The notes beneath the pieces were generated by a model. The model was given only the letters and a program-made list of their open reading frames with translations, did no database searches and was not told the origin of the DNA. A program made the translations under genes and the position numbers. Of a stretch of DNA of 64,000 nt, positions 10,995 through 21,959 are shown in pieces. Source of the stretch: Trachythela sp. YZ-2020 (Eukaryota; Cnidaria; Anthozoa; Malacalcyonacea; Clavulariidae); the NCBI GenBank assembly GCA_016169945.1, contig JADLSH010000373.1, forward strand, positions 1,612,001-1,676,000. The letters run 5' to 3'. Numbering within the stretch: the first letter of the stretch is position 1; the number at the start of each line of letters is the position of its first letter.

Positions 10995-12885
10995 GAGAAG
11001 TTCAAGAAATTGAATAAATCTCTCTATCTTTTTTATGAAAGAGGGGGAAAAATTTCTAGATCTTTCTAGATCTTTATGAAAGAGGGGGCACATTTTAGAT
11101 ACTTTTCTTTAGTACATATACGTATAACAATACTGATGGGAGATTTTCGCGCAGTTTCAATTTGGACACTGGACATGGACAATGCGAAATAAATATTATA
11201 CATGCATGTCCTATAGAATAAATTCTAATTAGTATCCTAACTATCAATATTTTGTGTCACCGTGGCAAACATTCACACACGGATTATCTTTCGCGCATGT
11301 TACGGCAGTAAACATTTTTCGCACGGTCTGTGTGAATTCTAATACTGTGTGACGTTTTAAATACAAGTAACCATATTTAGCTAATTTATCTATCTGCATT
11401 CTATAGAGGGCTGGGTAATATAAACCCAGTTCAAACCTTTATCCAGACATTTTGCCAACAAGTATGTGTGATAATCAATACCACAAAATCGCAGCAAAAT
11501 GATATACCCGTGACACTGAAGTGTCGCGCCGGATGTCTGGATTTGCATATTTAGTCCTGGATTAAAACTTGCGAAAAATTTTAATTCGAGCCCCTTACTT
11601 GTGATCGAGTTCTGGTTGACCCAGTATACATTGAGAATGGACAAAGTTTCTTTAAAAATATTCATTTGCCGCATCCTTGTAGCAAAAATGGTACTTCAAA
11701 GCAGAATAGAAGTGGCTGGTCTTTATCATGGGCTATGTTTTTATTCGGCTGCTTGTTTTCAGTTGGGGTTGTCGCCTATGACCATGCAGAATATGGTGTT
11801 CAAGTACTTGGAAAGTAATCGTTATGATCTAAATGTAAGTGTATTTTGTTTATACGTTATTAGCGATCGGTACCAGTATTATGTAAATAATTCATTAGTT
11901 AAACCCTCTTATTTTAGGTATAATTATAAATATTAAATATATACTTATATTGTACAATTTTTTGGTTCATTCTGTCAAGATATTGTATCTCAATGATTAA
12001 TGAGGAACTTCTCGAATTTTCTGGCTGAGAATGAAAACTACCTATTCACAATGCCAAGGGCCTATTTTTCATTGTATTTTTTTGGCTTCAACTTGGCTTC
12101 ACAGATCCGATAGTCTCAAAGTATGCGAGTTTTTATAATTGTGGAATAGGTTGACGCGCATTTAGCGTCACATCTGTCACTAGGATGATAAAGTGAGTGT
12201 CATTATCTGTTCCCAGTGCTAGCCGAAGACTAAGGATTAATTAATGAGATTAAAAGCATCTTATAGATTTGAGCTATCAATAATTTCAAAATTTGAATAC
12301 TTAATAGATATTACCGTTTATCGTGTTTCTCATTGTTAACTCAAATCTTGCGAGCACATGACACTTCTGTTCGGAGTATGTTTTGTTTCATAATGCATTA
12401 ATGCCATGTCAATGACAAAGTAGCGACTTCCGCAGATGCATGCAGCGATCAAAATTTGGTATGCAGGGTATGGTTTAGAACATATAGAACATTAATATTT
12501 CCTTTTGTTCAGACTTCACTTGCGTAGCACATATACTCAACGGGCGCGGACGCGACACTTCGCGACACTTCAGGCGATTTTTCGATTTTGACTGACATAT
12601 AACTCTGATCCTGTTTTATGTTTTTCAAATATTCAGAAGCGCTATAACAGTTTGAGATAATCTGTGTGTGAATGTTTGCCACGCTAACACAAAATATTGA
12701 TAGTTAGGAATCTAATTAGAATTTATTCTATAGGACATCCATGTATAATATTTATTTCTCATTGTCCATGTCCAGTGTCCAAATTGAAACTGCGCGAAAA
12801 TCCCCTCTTTCTTAAAGATCTAGAAAGATATAAAAAATTTTCCCCCTCTTTCATAAAAAGATATAGAGATTTCTTCAATTTCTTA
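10995..12885. mobile_element. 1.9-kb element with long inverted arms, or captured segment
   Basis: The segment 10995-11290 is inverted at 12655-12885. Shared blocks in order are ATGAAAGAGGGGGAAAA, TTTTCGCGCAGTTTCAATTTG, GACACTGGACATGGACAATG and CCTAACTATCAATATTTTGTG. The 1.36-kb interior holds a 111-residue plus-strand frame (11601-11936) with no recognised motif, so it could be chance. No target duplication is visible because both outer ends run into low-complexity DNA. It is either a fold-back DNA transposon or an inverted duplication. Confidence 0.7.
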
Positions 12886-12912
12886 TATATATAATATATA
12901 TATATATAATAC
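12884..12912. repeat. AT microsatellite
   Basis: A run of TATATA marks the junction between the long-arm element and the Penelope complex. A second AT run lies at 13033-13056. Confidence 0.8.
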
Positions 12913-13131
12913 GTGTAGGTTTAGGTCTACGGAACGCAAAGAGTGCTCGACAACATATAGTTAGAGCAAATTATAGATTTTCGCTTACCTCAAAACTTGT
13001 TTGCAGACAAGTTTTGAGGTAAGCAAAAATCTATAATATATATATATATATATAATAGATTTTCGCTTACCTCAAAACTTGTCTGCAACAGGCTGTTTCA
13101 TCTGTAAAAGAATCATCAGGCAGTTTACAAG
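12912..13131 (-). repeat. Penelope terminal repeat, rearranged, with a fold-back junction
   Basis: On the minus strand, the 3' end of PLE copy 1 enters its terminal repeat (hammerhead at 13078-13131, then GAGGTAAGCGAAAATCTAT). This is followed by an AT run, then by a short plus-oriented stub (13003-13045), and then by another minus-oriented terminal repeat reaching 12912. The same terminal sequence occurs plus-oriented at 14498-14595. The stub creates a near-perfect palindrome centred at about 13003. Terminal repeats in mixed orientation are typical of Penelope-like elements. Confidence 0.8.
13078..13131 (-). ncRNA. Hammerhead ribozyme in Penelope terminal repeat
   Basis: On the minus strand, the core CTGATGA (13119-13113) and GAAA (13099-13096) sit in a full hammerhead fold. 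Stem I is CTTGT/ACAAG plus CTGC/GCAG, with an unpaired AAA between. Stem II is a short TCT/AGA helix. Stem III is the three-base helix ACA/TGT around a GCC loop, as in the small-stem-III hammerheads known from Penelope-like elements. Predicted self-cleavage is after TGTT, before GCAG (between 13087 and 13086). The first stem II pair is T-T instead of the usual G-C, which may weaken activity. Confidence 0.85.
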
Positions 13132-13150
13132 TATCGAAAGAAATGACCGC

Positions 13151-14479
13151 TTATATGCTTCCTGCCGGGGCGTGGGGGTGTGTGTGGGAGACAATGTGTG
13201 CATGCATGGCTTTATTTGCGTTCTTTACGCGAAATTTATTACGATGACGACATCGTGAAATTATTTCAGCTCTTTTGTTGAGTAAACAACCCTTGTTTTT
13301 TTCTTTCAAAATACAAAATTTTTCTTCTAAACATAAATTGCATCGTTTTGATCCTCCCGTATACGAAATAGAATGTTTTAAAATTTGCCAATTAATACTG
13401 AAATCCTTATTGTTTTCTTTCAATGTCCAAATATATTTCGAAAGTTCCGTGTCATTTGCGTGCTTTTTATGCTGAAAAGATTTAGTGTGGTTGGCCAATC
13501 GCTCTTTGAATGTGGTTGCAGTCATGCCAATGTAATTTTTGATCGTGTTTGTGTTGCTTACTGTGACTGTTGCTTTGTATACTATGTCCCTAGTCATGCA
13601 TTGTTTTTGAAGCGGGCGAATGGTGTTTTTTCTACAACTGCAATTGGTAGTGTCCCTCTCCTGTGGCTTGTTATTTCTAGATATGCGTGCATTGTGTTTA
13701 GTGATTACTGACTTAATATTGTTCATGCAGCTATAGCTTACTTTAACTGTATTTCTGTTAAAAATTTTATGTAGCTTGTGGTGCGGTGGAAAATGCTTGT
13801 CAATTAGACTAAGGAAATTACGTCCCATGTTTGTGCTAACACTCTTGCTAAATGGTGGGTTGAACCAAATGATGTTGGGTTGCCTATTCCTGCATTGTTT
13901 TTGCGGTGTGTGCTGAGTGTAGCTAAGTTCATGATTAAAGTTGCTATGCCTAAGTGCGTTCTGATATATGGGTGCAGATTCCATGAAAGAAGTGCGATGC
14001 GCTTGTTAATTGATGCAGGTAGTTGCCTTGTGATGCTCGGTGGGTGATTAGAGTGCATATTTATGTATAGTGGATCGTCATTGGGCTTCCTATAGGGCCT
14101 ATGTTTTCCATTGTTAAGGTCGAAAGTTACATCTAAAAAGTTTACAATGCGTAAATTTGATTCGGCGGTAATTTTTAGGTCAAACTGCTCGAAAATTTTG
14201 TGGAGATCTTTTCTTGTTTTGTCTGCTAAACGTGCTGATTTACTTTTTATAATAGCCAAACCGTCATCTCTATATAGGCCGATGCTTTCTTTGCCAAATT
14301 TCTTACTCAGGTGGTTTAAAATGAAAAGGCCTACTAACTCACAAATTTCCGCGCCGTCGAAACTGCCCATGCTAACGTCAAACAAACTATGGCTATCTTT
14401 TTTTATCCATGAAATTCCGGTATTGAAAAGGAGAGATTTTCTAGCGTGTTTTATTATTGAAATATCGTTTTCAGGTATA
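13151..14479 (-). pseudogene. Penelope-like element copy 1, 5'-truncated: partial RT plus GIY-YIG nuclease
   Basis: On the minus strand, this copy starts inside the reverse transcriptase at IPENDIS and holds the catalytic YRDDG (about 14270). It continues through the thumb region into a Cys-rich linker and a C-terminal GIY-YIG endonuclease. The nuclease shows the VYKA strand, NYIGMT, the Arg of FKERLANH and the catalytic Glu of ELSKYIW. It ends with CNLCLEEKFC and a basic tail. The frame shifts near 13980, so two overlapping open stretches are seen. The RT motif A block is missing through truncation. PLE nucleases nick target DNA and the RT copies the element RNA. At the 5' break it meets, head to head, the terminal repeat of copy 2. 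Confidence 0.92.
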
Positions 14480-14600
14480 CAGATGAAACAGCCTGTTGCA
14501 GACAAGTTTTGAGGTAAGCGAAAATCTATAATTTGCTCTAACTATATGTTGTCGAGCACTCTTTGCGTTTCGTAGACCTAAACCTACACGTATATTCGCA
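14480..14600 (+). repeat. Penelope terminal repeat at the 5' end of copy 2, with half a hammerhead
   Basis: From ACAGATGAAACAGCC onward, the sequence matches the 3' half of the hammerhead and the following terminal repeat, up to the ACCTACACGTATA block. The CTGATGA half is missing because copy 1 joins here. The predicted cleavage position (14497/14498, before GCAGACAAG) survives and would mark the 5' end of a processed PLE transcript. Confidence 0.8.
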
Positions 14601-14614
14601 CCCGTATATCGGTT

Positions 14615-15136
14615 GTGCACTCTTGTTTACGTTATTCATTTCTATTTAACTTCAAAATGCGGCAATTTCGATTTGACTATTCACTAAAGAATATCCCTAT
14701 ACCATCACAGGACGCTTATTTGAAAAATTTGATTGAAAAAGTGGAAAGTGTAATAAAACGTATGAGATGGAAAGCTAATTTCTTTCTTAATAAAAACCAA
14801 AAATGTGAAAACCAAAACAACCATTTCGGCCTTGCATCCAACAAAACACCTCCTTCTATTCCGGAAATGAAACCTTTCGAAGACGACCTTATAAAATTAA
14901 TTGAAAATTTACAATTTCGGCCATATAGGAACCAATTTCAGAAATCTTTGACTAACGATCTAAAGAAAATCAATTCGTCTCCCAACATTTTCATTTTTGC
15001 AGACAAAACTAGGAATATTTATGAAACCTCGCTCGACACATACAACAAGCTCTTACATGACAACATCACAAAAACATATAAGCATGGATCCGAGGACACT
15101 ATAGATGAAATTGATTCAGAACTAGATAAGATAAGA
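14615..15136 (+). pseudogene. Penelope-like element copy 2, N-terminal part of the RT protein
   Basis: About 174 residues open from MHSCLR, with a likelier functional start at MRQFRFDYS (14657). The segment KVESVIKRMRWKA matches the conserved N-terminal helix of Penelope proteins as I know them. It is cut at ELDKI by the LINE inserted at 15137, and the protein picks up again at about 19494 beyond that LINE. This N-terminal part is absent from copy 1, so copy 2 is the fuller one. Confidence 0.85.
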
Positions 15137-15374
15137 TAAAGATTTATTAGCCACCAATACCATTTACAATATTTCAGATTTCTAATATTCTGTTACTGTT
15201 TATATAATGGTAATTTATGTTGTTATATTTACAATGGTAATATTAGTGGCAAGGAGTTATCCAGAAACCATAAGGCTTATAAATTGGATATCTCCTTGAA
15301 GCTTTCAAAGTATATATATCAAAAGTATTTTGTTAAAAGACAATTGCGACAGCTAGTGAACGCAATTATATGGC

Positions 15375-18300
15375 TTAACATTGAAATAAATATTTTCGTA
15401 TTCTATTCCTGAAGCAATTTAACGTCCCTGCATTCTTAACGGTGTCAGGGAGCGAATTCCACAGTTTTGGACCTCGTGAAAGCATAGTAAATTGTTTTAT
15501 ATTAGTTCTACATGCATGTGAACGATATGTGTCAGCGTTTCTGGTATTATAATTATGAAACTGGTTGCTGGTACTAAATAAGTTAAGAAAGGGGGGTGGA
15601 AGTAATTTGTTATGGTAGGAATACATGAATGTACCTGTACAAAAGGAATTAATCCCATTGATATCAAGTATTTTCAATTTTTTAAAAAGCGGAGCAGTAT
15701 GAGCCAAAAAGCTCGAACTAGTCAATAATCTAACTATTCGCTTTTGCAGAATTTGTAACCGCTTTAAGTTGGAAACATATGTAGACGACCATATGGTGTT
15801 GCAGTAGATAAGATATGGATAGATTAAGGTATAATATAACGACACTTTAGTACTTTTCGACAAGTTGAAACGAGCTCTGTATATTACACCGATGGACTTC
15901 AAACTTTTTACATACGTGATTTATATGAGGTTTCCATGAGAGATTTTCATCTAAAAGGACCCCGAGAAATTTGATCTGTTTCTTCTGTGTGATTAATCTG
16001 TCATCAAGAAGAAGGAGAATTTCATACGTGGATTTCTTTTGGGTTGGTTGGAAAATGATGTAGTTGGTTTTATCAATATTGACAGAGAGTTTGTTAGCTT
16101 TCATCCATGTACTAATATTTAGTAATGCCTCATTTAATACTGTAGTTAATACTATAGGATCGGAGCTAGCATAACAAATGCTGGTGTCATCTGCAAATAA
16201 TAGTGGTTTAACTAAATGTGAGGCGTTTGGAAGATCATTAATATAAAGGATGAAAAAGTGGGCCCAATATTGACCCCTGGGGTACACCACATTGTATGGC
16301 CATTCGAGCAGAAGAAAATTTGTTATATTGAACAAATTGTGTTCGGTTATTGAAATAACTCTTAATCCAATTTAATGCCACTCCACGAATCCCATACCTC
16401 TCAAGCTTAGAAAATAGTATATCATGGTTTAAAGTATCAAATGCTTTAGACAGGTCTAAGAAAACACTTGCTGTTATTTCTTTTTGATCAATAGCAGTTG
16501 CAATTTTATTTATCAAGTGAGTAAGAGCAAGATTGGTTGAGTGGTTAGTTCGAAAACCAAACTGGTGGCAGTAATAAATTTCAAGTTTATTAGTAAATTC
16601 TACCAAACGATTATACATGACCCTTTCATAGATTTTGAAAAACTAGACAAAATTGAAATTGGTCTATAATTTGTGAATGTATCTACCTCACCAGCTTTAA
16701 AAATAGGAATTATTTTAGCTACTTTTAGCTTATCTGGGAATAACCCTGCCTCAAGTGAAGAATTAATTACCAGCATTAATGGTTCAGATATTAATTCAAA
16801 CGATTTTTTTATGATATGTATAGGTAAGTTGTCGTAGCCAGGTGCTTTTCCATTTTTAAACGACATACATATCTCTCTCAGTTCATTAACAGTTGTAGGT
16901 TTAAGGAATATGGTTTCACTGATAGTAGGGCCTAAGAACTCATGAAATAAACGATTTGTTGGGGGAATCTTACGCGCAAGGGATGGGCCAATTTCAGAAA
17001 AATATTTACAAAAATCATTGGCAATTTTAGAGGGTTCATTGATAGTCATGTTATTTGATCGAAAAGATGACGGTAGTGAGGGCTTTTTACGTTTTAGGTT
17101 AGTGACTTCATTTATTAATTTCCATGTTGTTTTCAAATCACTTTTAGCTAATTCAAATTTTTTATCGTAGTAAGTTTTCTTCGATATTCTAATTAGGTGA
17201 TTCAATTTATTTTTGTATCTCTTATATTGAGAGTCACGTACAGGGGTAGGGTTTGCGAGATATTTTTTGTATAATTTATTCTTTTTTTTAACGGAAATCA
17301 GCAAACCTTTAGTAATCCATGGTAATTTTGATTTCCTACAAGAATTCAACTTAGATATTTTTAAGGGAAAACAATCCTCAAAATGGCTATAATATTCTTC
17401 GGCAAAAACATCGTAAAGTCTATTTGGATCCTGCCCCATCAAAACCCGAGTCCATTCGACCTGTGATAATTTAGTTTGAAACTTGATCATATTTAAATCG
17501 TTGTAATCCCGAGTATAATAAGTGGTTTCGTTGTTTGGTTTCTCAAATTTAGTACCAGATAACGCAAACACAGGTAGGTGGTCGGATAAGTCGTTTAGAA
17601 TAATTCCATTTACAATATTTTGTGTAAAACAATTTGTAAATATGTTATCAATTAGTGTTGCTGAATGAGAAGTTAGCCGCGTTGGCTTATTAATAAGAGG
17701 AATAAACATATGTGAAAATAATGAGTCTATAAATTCTTGTGTATACGCATGATGATCACAATGAAGTAAGTCCAAATTAAAATCTCCCATTATGTAGCAT
17801 TGTTTGTTGTCTTTGGAAATAATGGAAAGAATTTTATTAAAGTCTTCAATAAATGAGACAAGGTTTTGGTTGGGTGGTCGGTAAACAGTTCCTACAATAA
17901 TGTTTTTCCCAAGAGGGTTTGAAATTTCAACAAACAGGGACTCAATTACTTCAGGATTAGAAATATTACAGTCTTGAATTAATTTGTACTGAAAATAATC
18001 ACCTAGGTAAAGACCTACACCACCGCCTGTTTTACCTCGGCGATGATTGCTAATGAAGTTATAACCAGGCAGATTTACCATATTAAAAGTATCATCGTTT
18101 AGCCAGGTTTCAGACACTCCAATTACAGAAAATGAGTCGAGCAAATTTGTGGTTAAAACTCTAAACCTATCAAAATTACCAATGAGACTTCTACAATTTA
18201 TATGCAAAAAAGACATTCCCGAATTACATGGTTTGTCCGTTACAAGTTCATTAACTTCACTTTCAATCATGTACCTACTATTAGGTGGCATTAGTTCGTT

Positions 18301-18516
18301 AAAGTTTAAATCTGGGTCAAGATTAGTTATAAATGAGTTCTCTAAAGTAGAAGGCAGATATTCAATTGGATTAAATATTAAAGATTCCAAACGATCTAGG
18401 TCAAAATTTAATGGACCATGATCAAACTCATACAATACTGCATTAAAGGCAGTATCATCCAGGTGATTAAATGGCAGAGGTGACTCGCTTTCAATCAAAG
18501 AATTATTAACAGCCAT
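15375..18516 (-). pseudogene. LINE ORF2: AP-like endonuclease and reverse transcriptase, frameshifted
   Basis: From the start at 18516, an acidic leader precedes an apurinic-type endonuclease with HINCRSL, SETWLND, VYRPPN, GDFNLD and the SDHLPV end motif. The reverse transcriptase follows: NYRPIS, LDLSKAFDTLNH (motif A), GVPQGSILGP, and FADDTS in place of the common YADD. A CR1/jockey-style C-terminus ends LWNSLPDTVKN (about 15430). Single-base shifts at about 16625, 16258 and 15890 break the frame. The protein would nick target DNA and reverse-transcribe its own RNA there. The family grouping (CR1/L2 side of the jockey group) is by motif style, not a tree. Confidence 0.93.
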
Positions 18517-18560
18517 TATTAAATATAATTATACTTATCTTATCTTCAAAAAGAAGATAG

Positions 18561-19390
18561 TTATAAACTTTGTTCTTGAGATAACAATTGAACAAGATCC
18601 TCTCGTTTTGTAAGCTTGATAACAACATCACCCTCGGATTTGCGCAAACAAATGGCTTTATTTCTAACCCAACAAAACTTGAAGTTATTCTCGCGTTTGT
18701 ATTTGTTCGCCTCAAACAAGAGTTCCTGTAGACGTGGGGTAGATGTTCATAGATACCTAGATTATTATCTTTCACTTCTGAGGATTATCCTAGTTGTTGT
18801 GGTTGATCGTTGACTGTTTCACTTCTGAGAGCAAGAACCCTTTCCTTAGCCAAGCGACGGACGAATTTACAGACTATTGCACTCGGCCGATTTGTTTGCC
18901 TTCTCGCAAGGACTCGATGTGAAATGTCTATGTCCTGTTCTGTAACTTCAGCTCCGATCGCGGCGAACAAATTCAAACACAATTTCGTTGTGTTTTCAGC
19001 TGATTCGTTCTCACCTTGCTGTGGCATGCCGACGATTTTCAGATTGTATTGATAGCTGTAGTCCTCCATTTGTTCAACGGAGGTCATAATAACTTCGCAT
19101 TTCTTAGATATCATGCTGACTTGCTTTTTTATATCTGTGAGATCTTGGATCACGTTATTTTTTAACACAATAATATCATCGTATTGAGCGCTTATGAATT
19201 CGATAGACTTGGTTTTATCGGCTGCCTCAGACCGATTAGTTGCATGGTTGACTTCTTGTCCGGTAGGAGAATCGGCCATGTTGTCTTTTTTCTTTGACAC
19301 TTCGTTTGTAATTTTATCCAGCCTTTCTTCTAGTGCCGTGATCTCGCTTCTCAGTGCTTGGTTCTCTTTCCGAAGCTTAGCAGTTGCCAT
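18561..19390 (-). pseudogene. LINE ORF1: coiled coil, RRM and C-terminal domain
   Basis: The protein starts MATAKLRKENQALRSE at 19390 with a strongly heptad-patterned coiled coil. It continues through an RNA-recognition-like block (YNLKIVGMPQ, then ISHRVLARR and AIVCKFVRR) as in L1-type ORF1 proteins. The frame breaks near 18790, but the expected C-terminal domain is legible in another frame down to a TAA at 18561 (LQELLFEANKY, FCWVRNKAICL). It would bind LINE RNA as a chaperone. Its position just upstream of ORF2 confirms a two-ORF LINE. Confidence 0.85.
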
Positions 19391-19489
19391 AAAATAATAT
19401 TAGGTAGTTGTATGATGTGAATAAGTAGTTTAACGGAGCACAAAATACACGTCTGCCCACGAGGAGAAGCAGTGAAGCAGTTTCAACAA

Positions 19490-21001
19490 TTTAGAACAAA
19501 ACATTTTGAACAATTTAGGAATCGGCGACAGAATTGAAAAAATGAAAAAACGCGAAGCATTTATATCTTTAAAACATCACAAAGAAAATTTCGAAAACAA
19601 TCCAAAATGCCGATTAATTAATCCCGCTAAGGCGCTAAGGGCGAATCCGGAAAAATAAGCAAAGTTATTTTGGACAAAATTAATCGAGGAATACAAAACA
19701 AGTTATTCAGTGGTTTGGCAATATAAAAGATAAGAACAGACACAGTTTTATTTCGTTTGACATTGTCGATTTCTACCCATCTATTTCTGAAAAACTATTG
19801 GACCAAGCTTTATCTTGGGCTTCAAATTTGGCGACTATACCTGAAAACGATATTTCAATAATAAAACACGCTAGAAAATCTCTCCTTTTCAATACCGGAA
19901 TTTCATGGATAAAAAAAGATAGCCATAGTTTGTTTGACCTTAGCATGGGCAGTTTCGACGGCGCGGAAATTTGTGAGTTAGTAGGACTTTTCATTTTAAA
20001 CCACCTGAGTAAGAAATTTGGCAAAGAAAGCATCGGCCTATATAGAGATGACGGTTTGGCTATTATAAAAAGTAAATCAGCACGTTTAGCAGACAAAACA
20101 AGAAAAGATCTCCACAAAATTTTCGAGCAGTTTGACCTAAAAATTACCGAATCAAATTTACGCATTGTAAACTTTTTAGATGTAACTTTCGACCTTAACA
20201 ATGGAAAACATAGGCCCTATAGGAAGCCCAATGACGATCCACTATACATAAATATGCACTCTAATCACCCACCGAGCATCACAAGGCAACTACCTGCATC
20301 AATTAACAAGCGCATCGCACTTCTTTCATCAGATGAGCAAACTTTTCAGGAATCTGCACCCATATATCAGAACGCACTTAGGCATAGCAACTTTAATCAT
20401 GAACTTAGCTACACTCAGCACACACCGCAAAAACAACGCAGGAATAGGCAACGCAACATCATTTGGTTCAACCCACCATTTAGCAAGAGTGTTAGCACAA
20501 ACATGGGACGTAATTTCCTTAGTCTAATTGACAAGCATTTTCCACCGCACCACAAGCTACATAAAATTTTTAACAGAAATACAGTTAAAGTAAGCTATAG
20601 CTGCATGAACAATATTAAGTCAGTAATCACTAAACACAATGCACGCATATCTAGAAATAACAAGCCACAGGAGAGGGACACTACCAATTGCAGTTGTAGA
20701 AAAAACACCATTTGCCCGCTTCAAAAACAATGCATGACTAGAGACATAGTATACAAAGCAACAGTTACAGTAAGCAACACAAACACGATCAAAAATTACA
20801 TTGGCATGACTGCAACCACATTCAAAGAGCGATTGGCCAACCACACTAAATCTTTTCAGCATAAAAAGCATGCAAATGACACGGAACTTTCGAAATATAT
20901 TTGGACATTGAAAGAAAACAATAAGGATTTCAGTATTAATTGGCAAATTTTAAAACATTCTATTTCGTATACGGGAGGATCAAAATGATGCAATTTATGT
21001 T
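19490..21001 (+). pseudogene. Penelope-like element copy 2, RT core and first GIY-YIG domain
   Basis: The protein resumes after the LINE at NILNNLGIGDRIEKM (about 19500) and CRLINPAK (about 19600). Shifts occur near 19620-19720. It then carries motif A (SFDIVDFYPSIS, about 19755), a long open stretch with YRDDG (20045), the thumb and the Cys-rich linker (CSCRKNTICPLQKQC). The GIY-YIG nuclease starts at VYKATV (about 20750). The frame stops at GGSK (20988), after which the sequence breaks up and reverses orientation. It is closely similar to copy 1 over their shared part. Compared with an intact PLE, the final Cys and basic tail are missing from this domain and appear instead in the third domain copy. 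Confidence 0.92.
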
Positions 21002-21054
21002 TAGAAGAACAATTTTGTATTTTTCGCGTAAACAACGCAAACAAAGCCATGCGT

Positions 21055-21398
21055 GAAATTATTTCAGCTCTTTTGTTGAGTAAACAATTCTTGTATTTTT
21101 CTTTCAAAATACAAAATTTTTCTTCTAAACATAAATTGCATTGTTTTTGATCCTCCGGTATACGAAATAGAATGTTTTAAAATTTGCCAATTAATACTGA
21201 AATCCTTATTGTTTTCTTTCAATGTCCAAATATATTTCGAAAGTTCTGTGTCATTTGCATGCTTTTTATGCTGAAAAGATTTAGTGTGGTTGGCCAATCG
21301 CTCTTTGAATGTGGTTGCAGTCATGCCAATGTAATTTTTGATCGTGTTTGTGTTGCTTACTGCGACTGTTGCTTTGTCACAGTAACTTACTGTGACTG
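21055..21398 (-). pseudogene. Second GIY-YIG copy, inverted
   Basis: On the minus strand, this stretch encodes the same nuclease segment from the VYKA-proximal codons through NYIGMT, FKERLANH, ELSKYIW and CLEE-like residues to the LLNKRAE tail. It lies back to back with the plus copies on each side. Its 5' edge forms an exact palindrome with the third copy, centred near 21402-21405 (ACTGTTGCTTATAG / TATACAAAGCAACAGT). Confidence 0.88.
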
Positions 21399-21838
21399 TT
21401 GCTTATAGTATACAAAGCAACAGTCACAGTAAGCAACACAAACACGATCAAAAATTACATTGGCATGACTGCAACCACATTCAAAGAGCGATTGGCCAAC
21501 CACACTAAATCTTTTCAGCATAAAAAGCATGCAAATGACACAGAACTTTCGACATATATTTGGACATTGAAAGAAAACAATAAGGATTTCAGTATTAATT
21601 GGCAAATTTTAAAACATTCTATTTCGTATATGGGAGGATCAAAACGATGCAATTTATGTTTAGAAGAAAAATTTTGTAGTTTGAAAGAAAAAAACAAGAA
21701 TTGTTTACTCAACAAAAGAGCTGAAATAATTTCACGGTGTCGTCATCGAAATAAATTTCGCGTAAACAACGCAAACAAAGCCATGCATGCACACATTGTC
21801 TCCCACACACACCCCCACGCCCCGGCAGGAAGCATATA
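21399..21838 (+). pseudogene. Third GIY-YIG copy with the genuine C-terminal tail
   Basis: A 146-residue open frame repeats the nuclease domain (NYIGMT, FKERLANH, ELSTYIW, CNLCLEEKFC, LNKRAEIISRCRHRNKF). It ends HPHAPAGSI at 21838, just before the terminal repeat. Copy 1 ends with the same residues, so this is the true 3' end of the element. It is nearly identical to the first and inverted copies. Confidence 0.9.
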
Positions 21839-21950
21839 AGCGGTCATTTCTTTCGATACTTGTAAACTGCCTGATGATTCTTTTACAGATGAAACAGCCT
21901 GTTGCACACAAGTTTTGAGGTAAGCGAAAATCTATAATATATATAATATA
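21839..21950 (+). repeat. 3' terminal repeat of Penelope copy 2
   Basis: The stretch matches 13056-13150 in opposite orientation and ends in GAGGTAAGCGAAAATCTATA followed by an AT microsatellite. It contains the second intact hammerhead. Confidence 0.82.
21859..21912 (+). ncRNA. Hammerhead ribozyme, second copy
   Basis: The core is CTGATGA at 21871-21877 and GAAA at 21891-21894. Stem III is ACA/TGT with a GCC loop, and predicted cleavage is between 21903 and 21904. In stem I, GCAC replaces GCAG, so one of the four inner pairs is lost, while the outer CTTGT/ACAAG helix is kept. It is otherwise identical in plan to the copy at 13078-13131. Confidence 0.8.
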
Positions 21951-21959
21951 TATACGCCG

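Larger units (their letters stand above)
15137..19489 (-). mobile_element. Near-full-length CR1/L2-like LINE nested in the Penelope copy
   Basis: A minus-strand LINE runs from a short 5' leader (about 19489-19391) through ORF1 and ORF2 to a 3' tail of TTATC/TATCT repeats at 15137-15155. The Penelope protein is continuous in sense on either side, so the LINE inserted later. The host sequence at the left junction (GATAAGATA) matches the tail repeat, which suggests that the tail annealed to the target during priming. No clear target duplication was found. Confidence 0.88.

Noticed and set aside
11601..11936. 111-residue plus-strand frame as a transposase
   Set aside because: It lacks any DDE or other catalytic pattern; it is kept only as a note on the element core.
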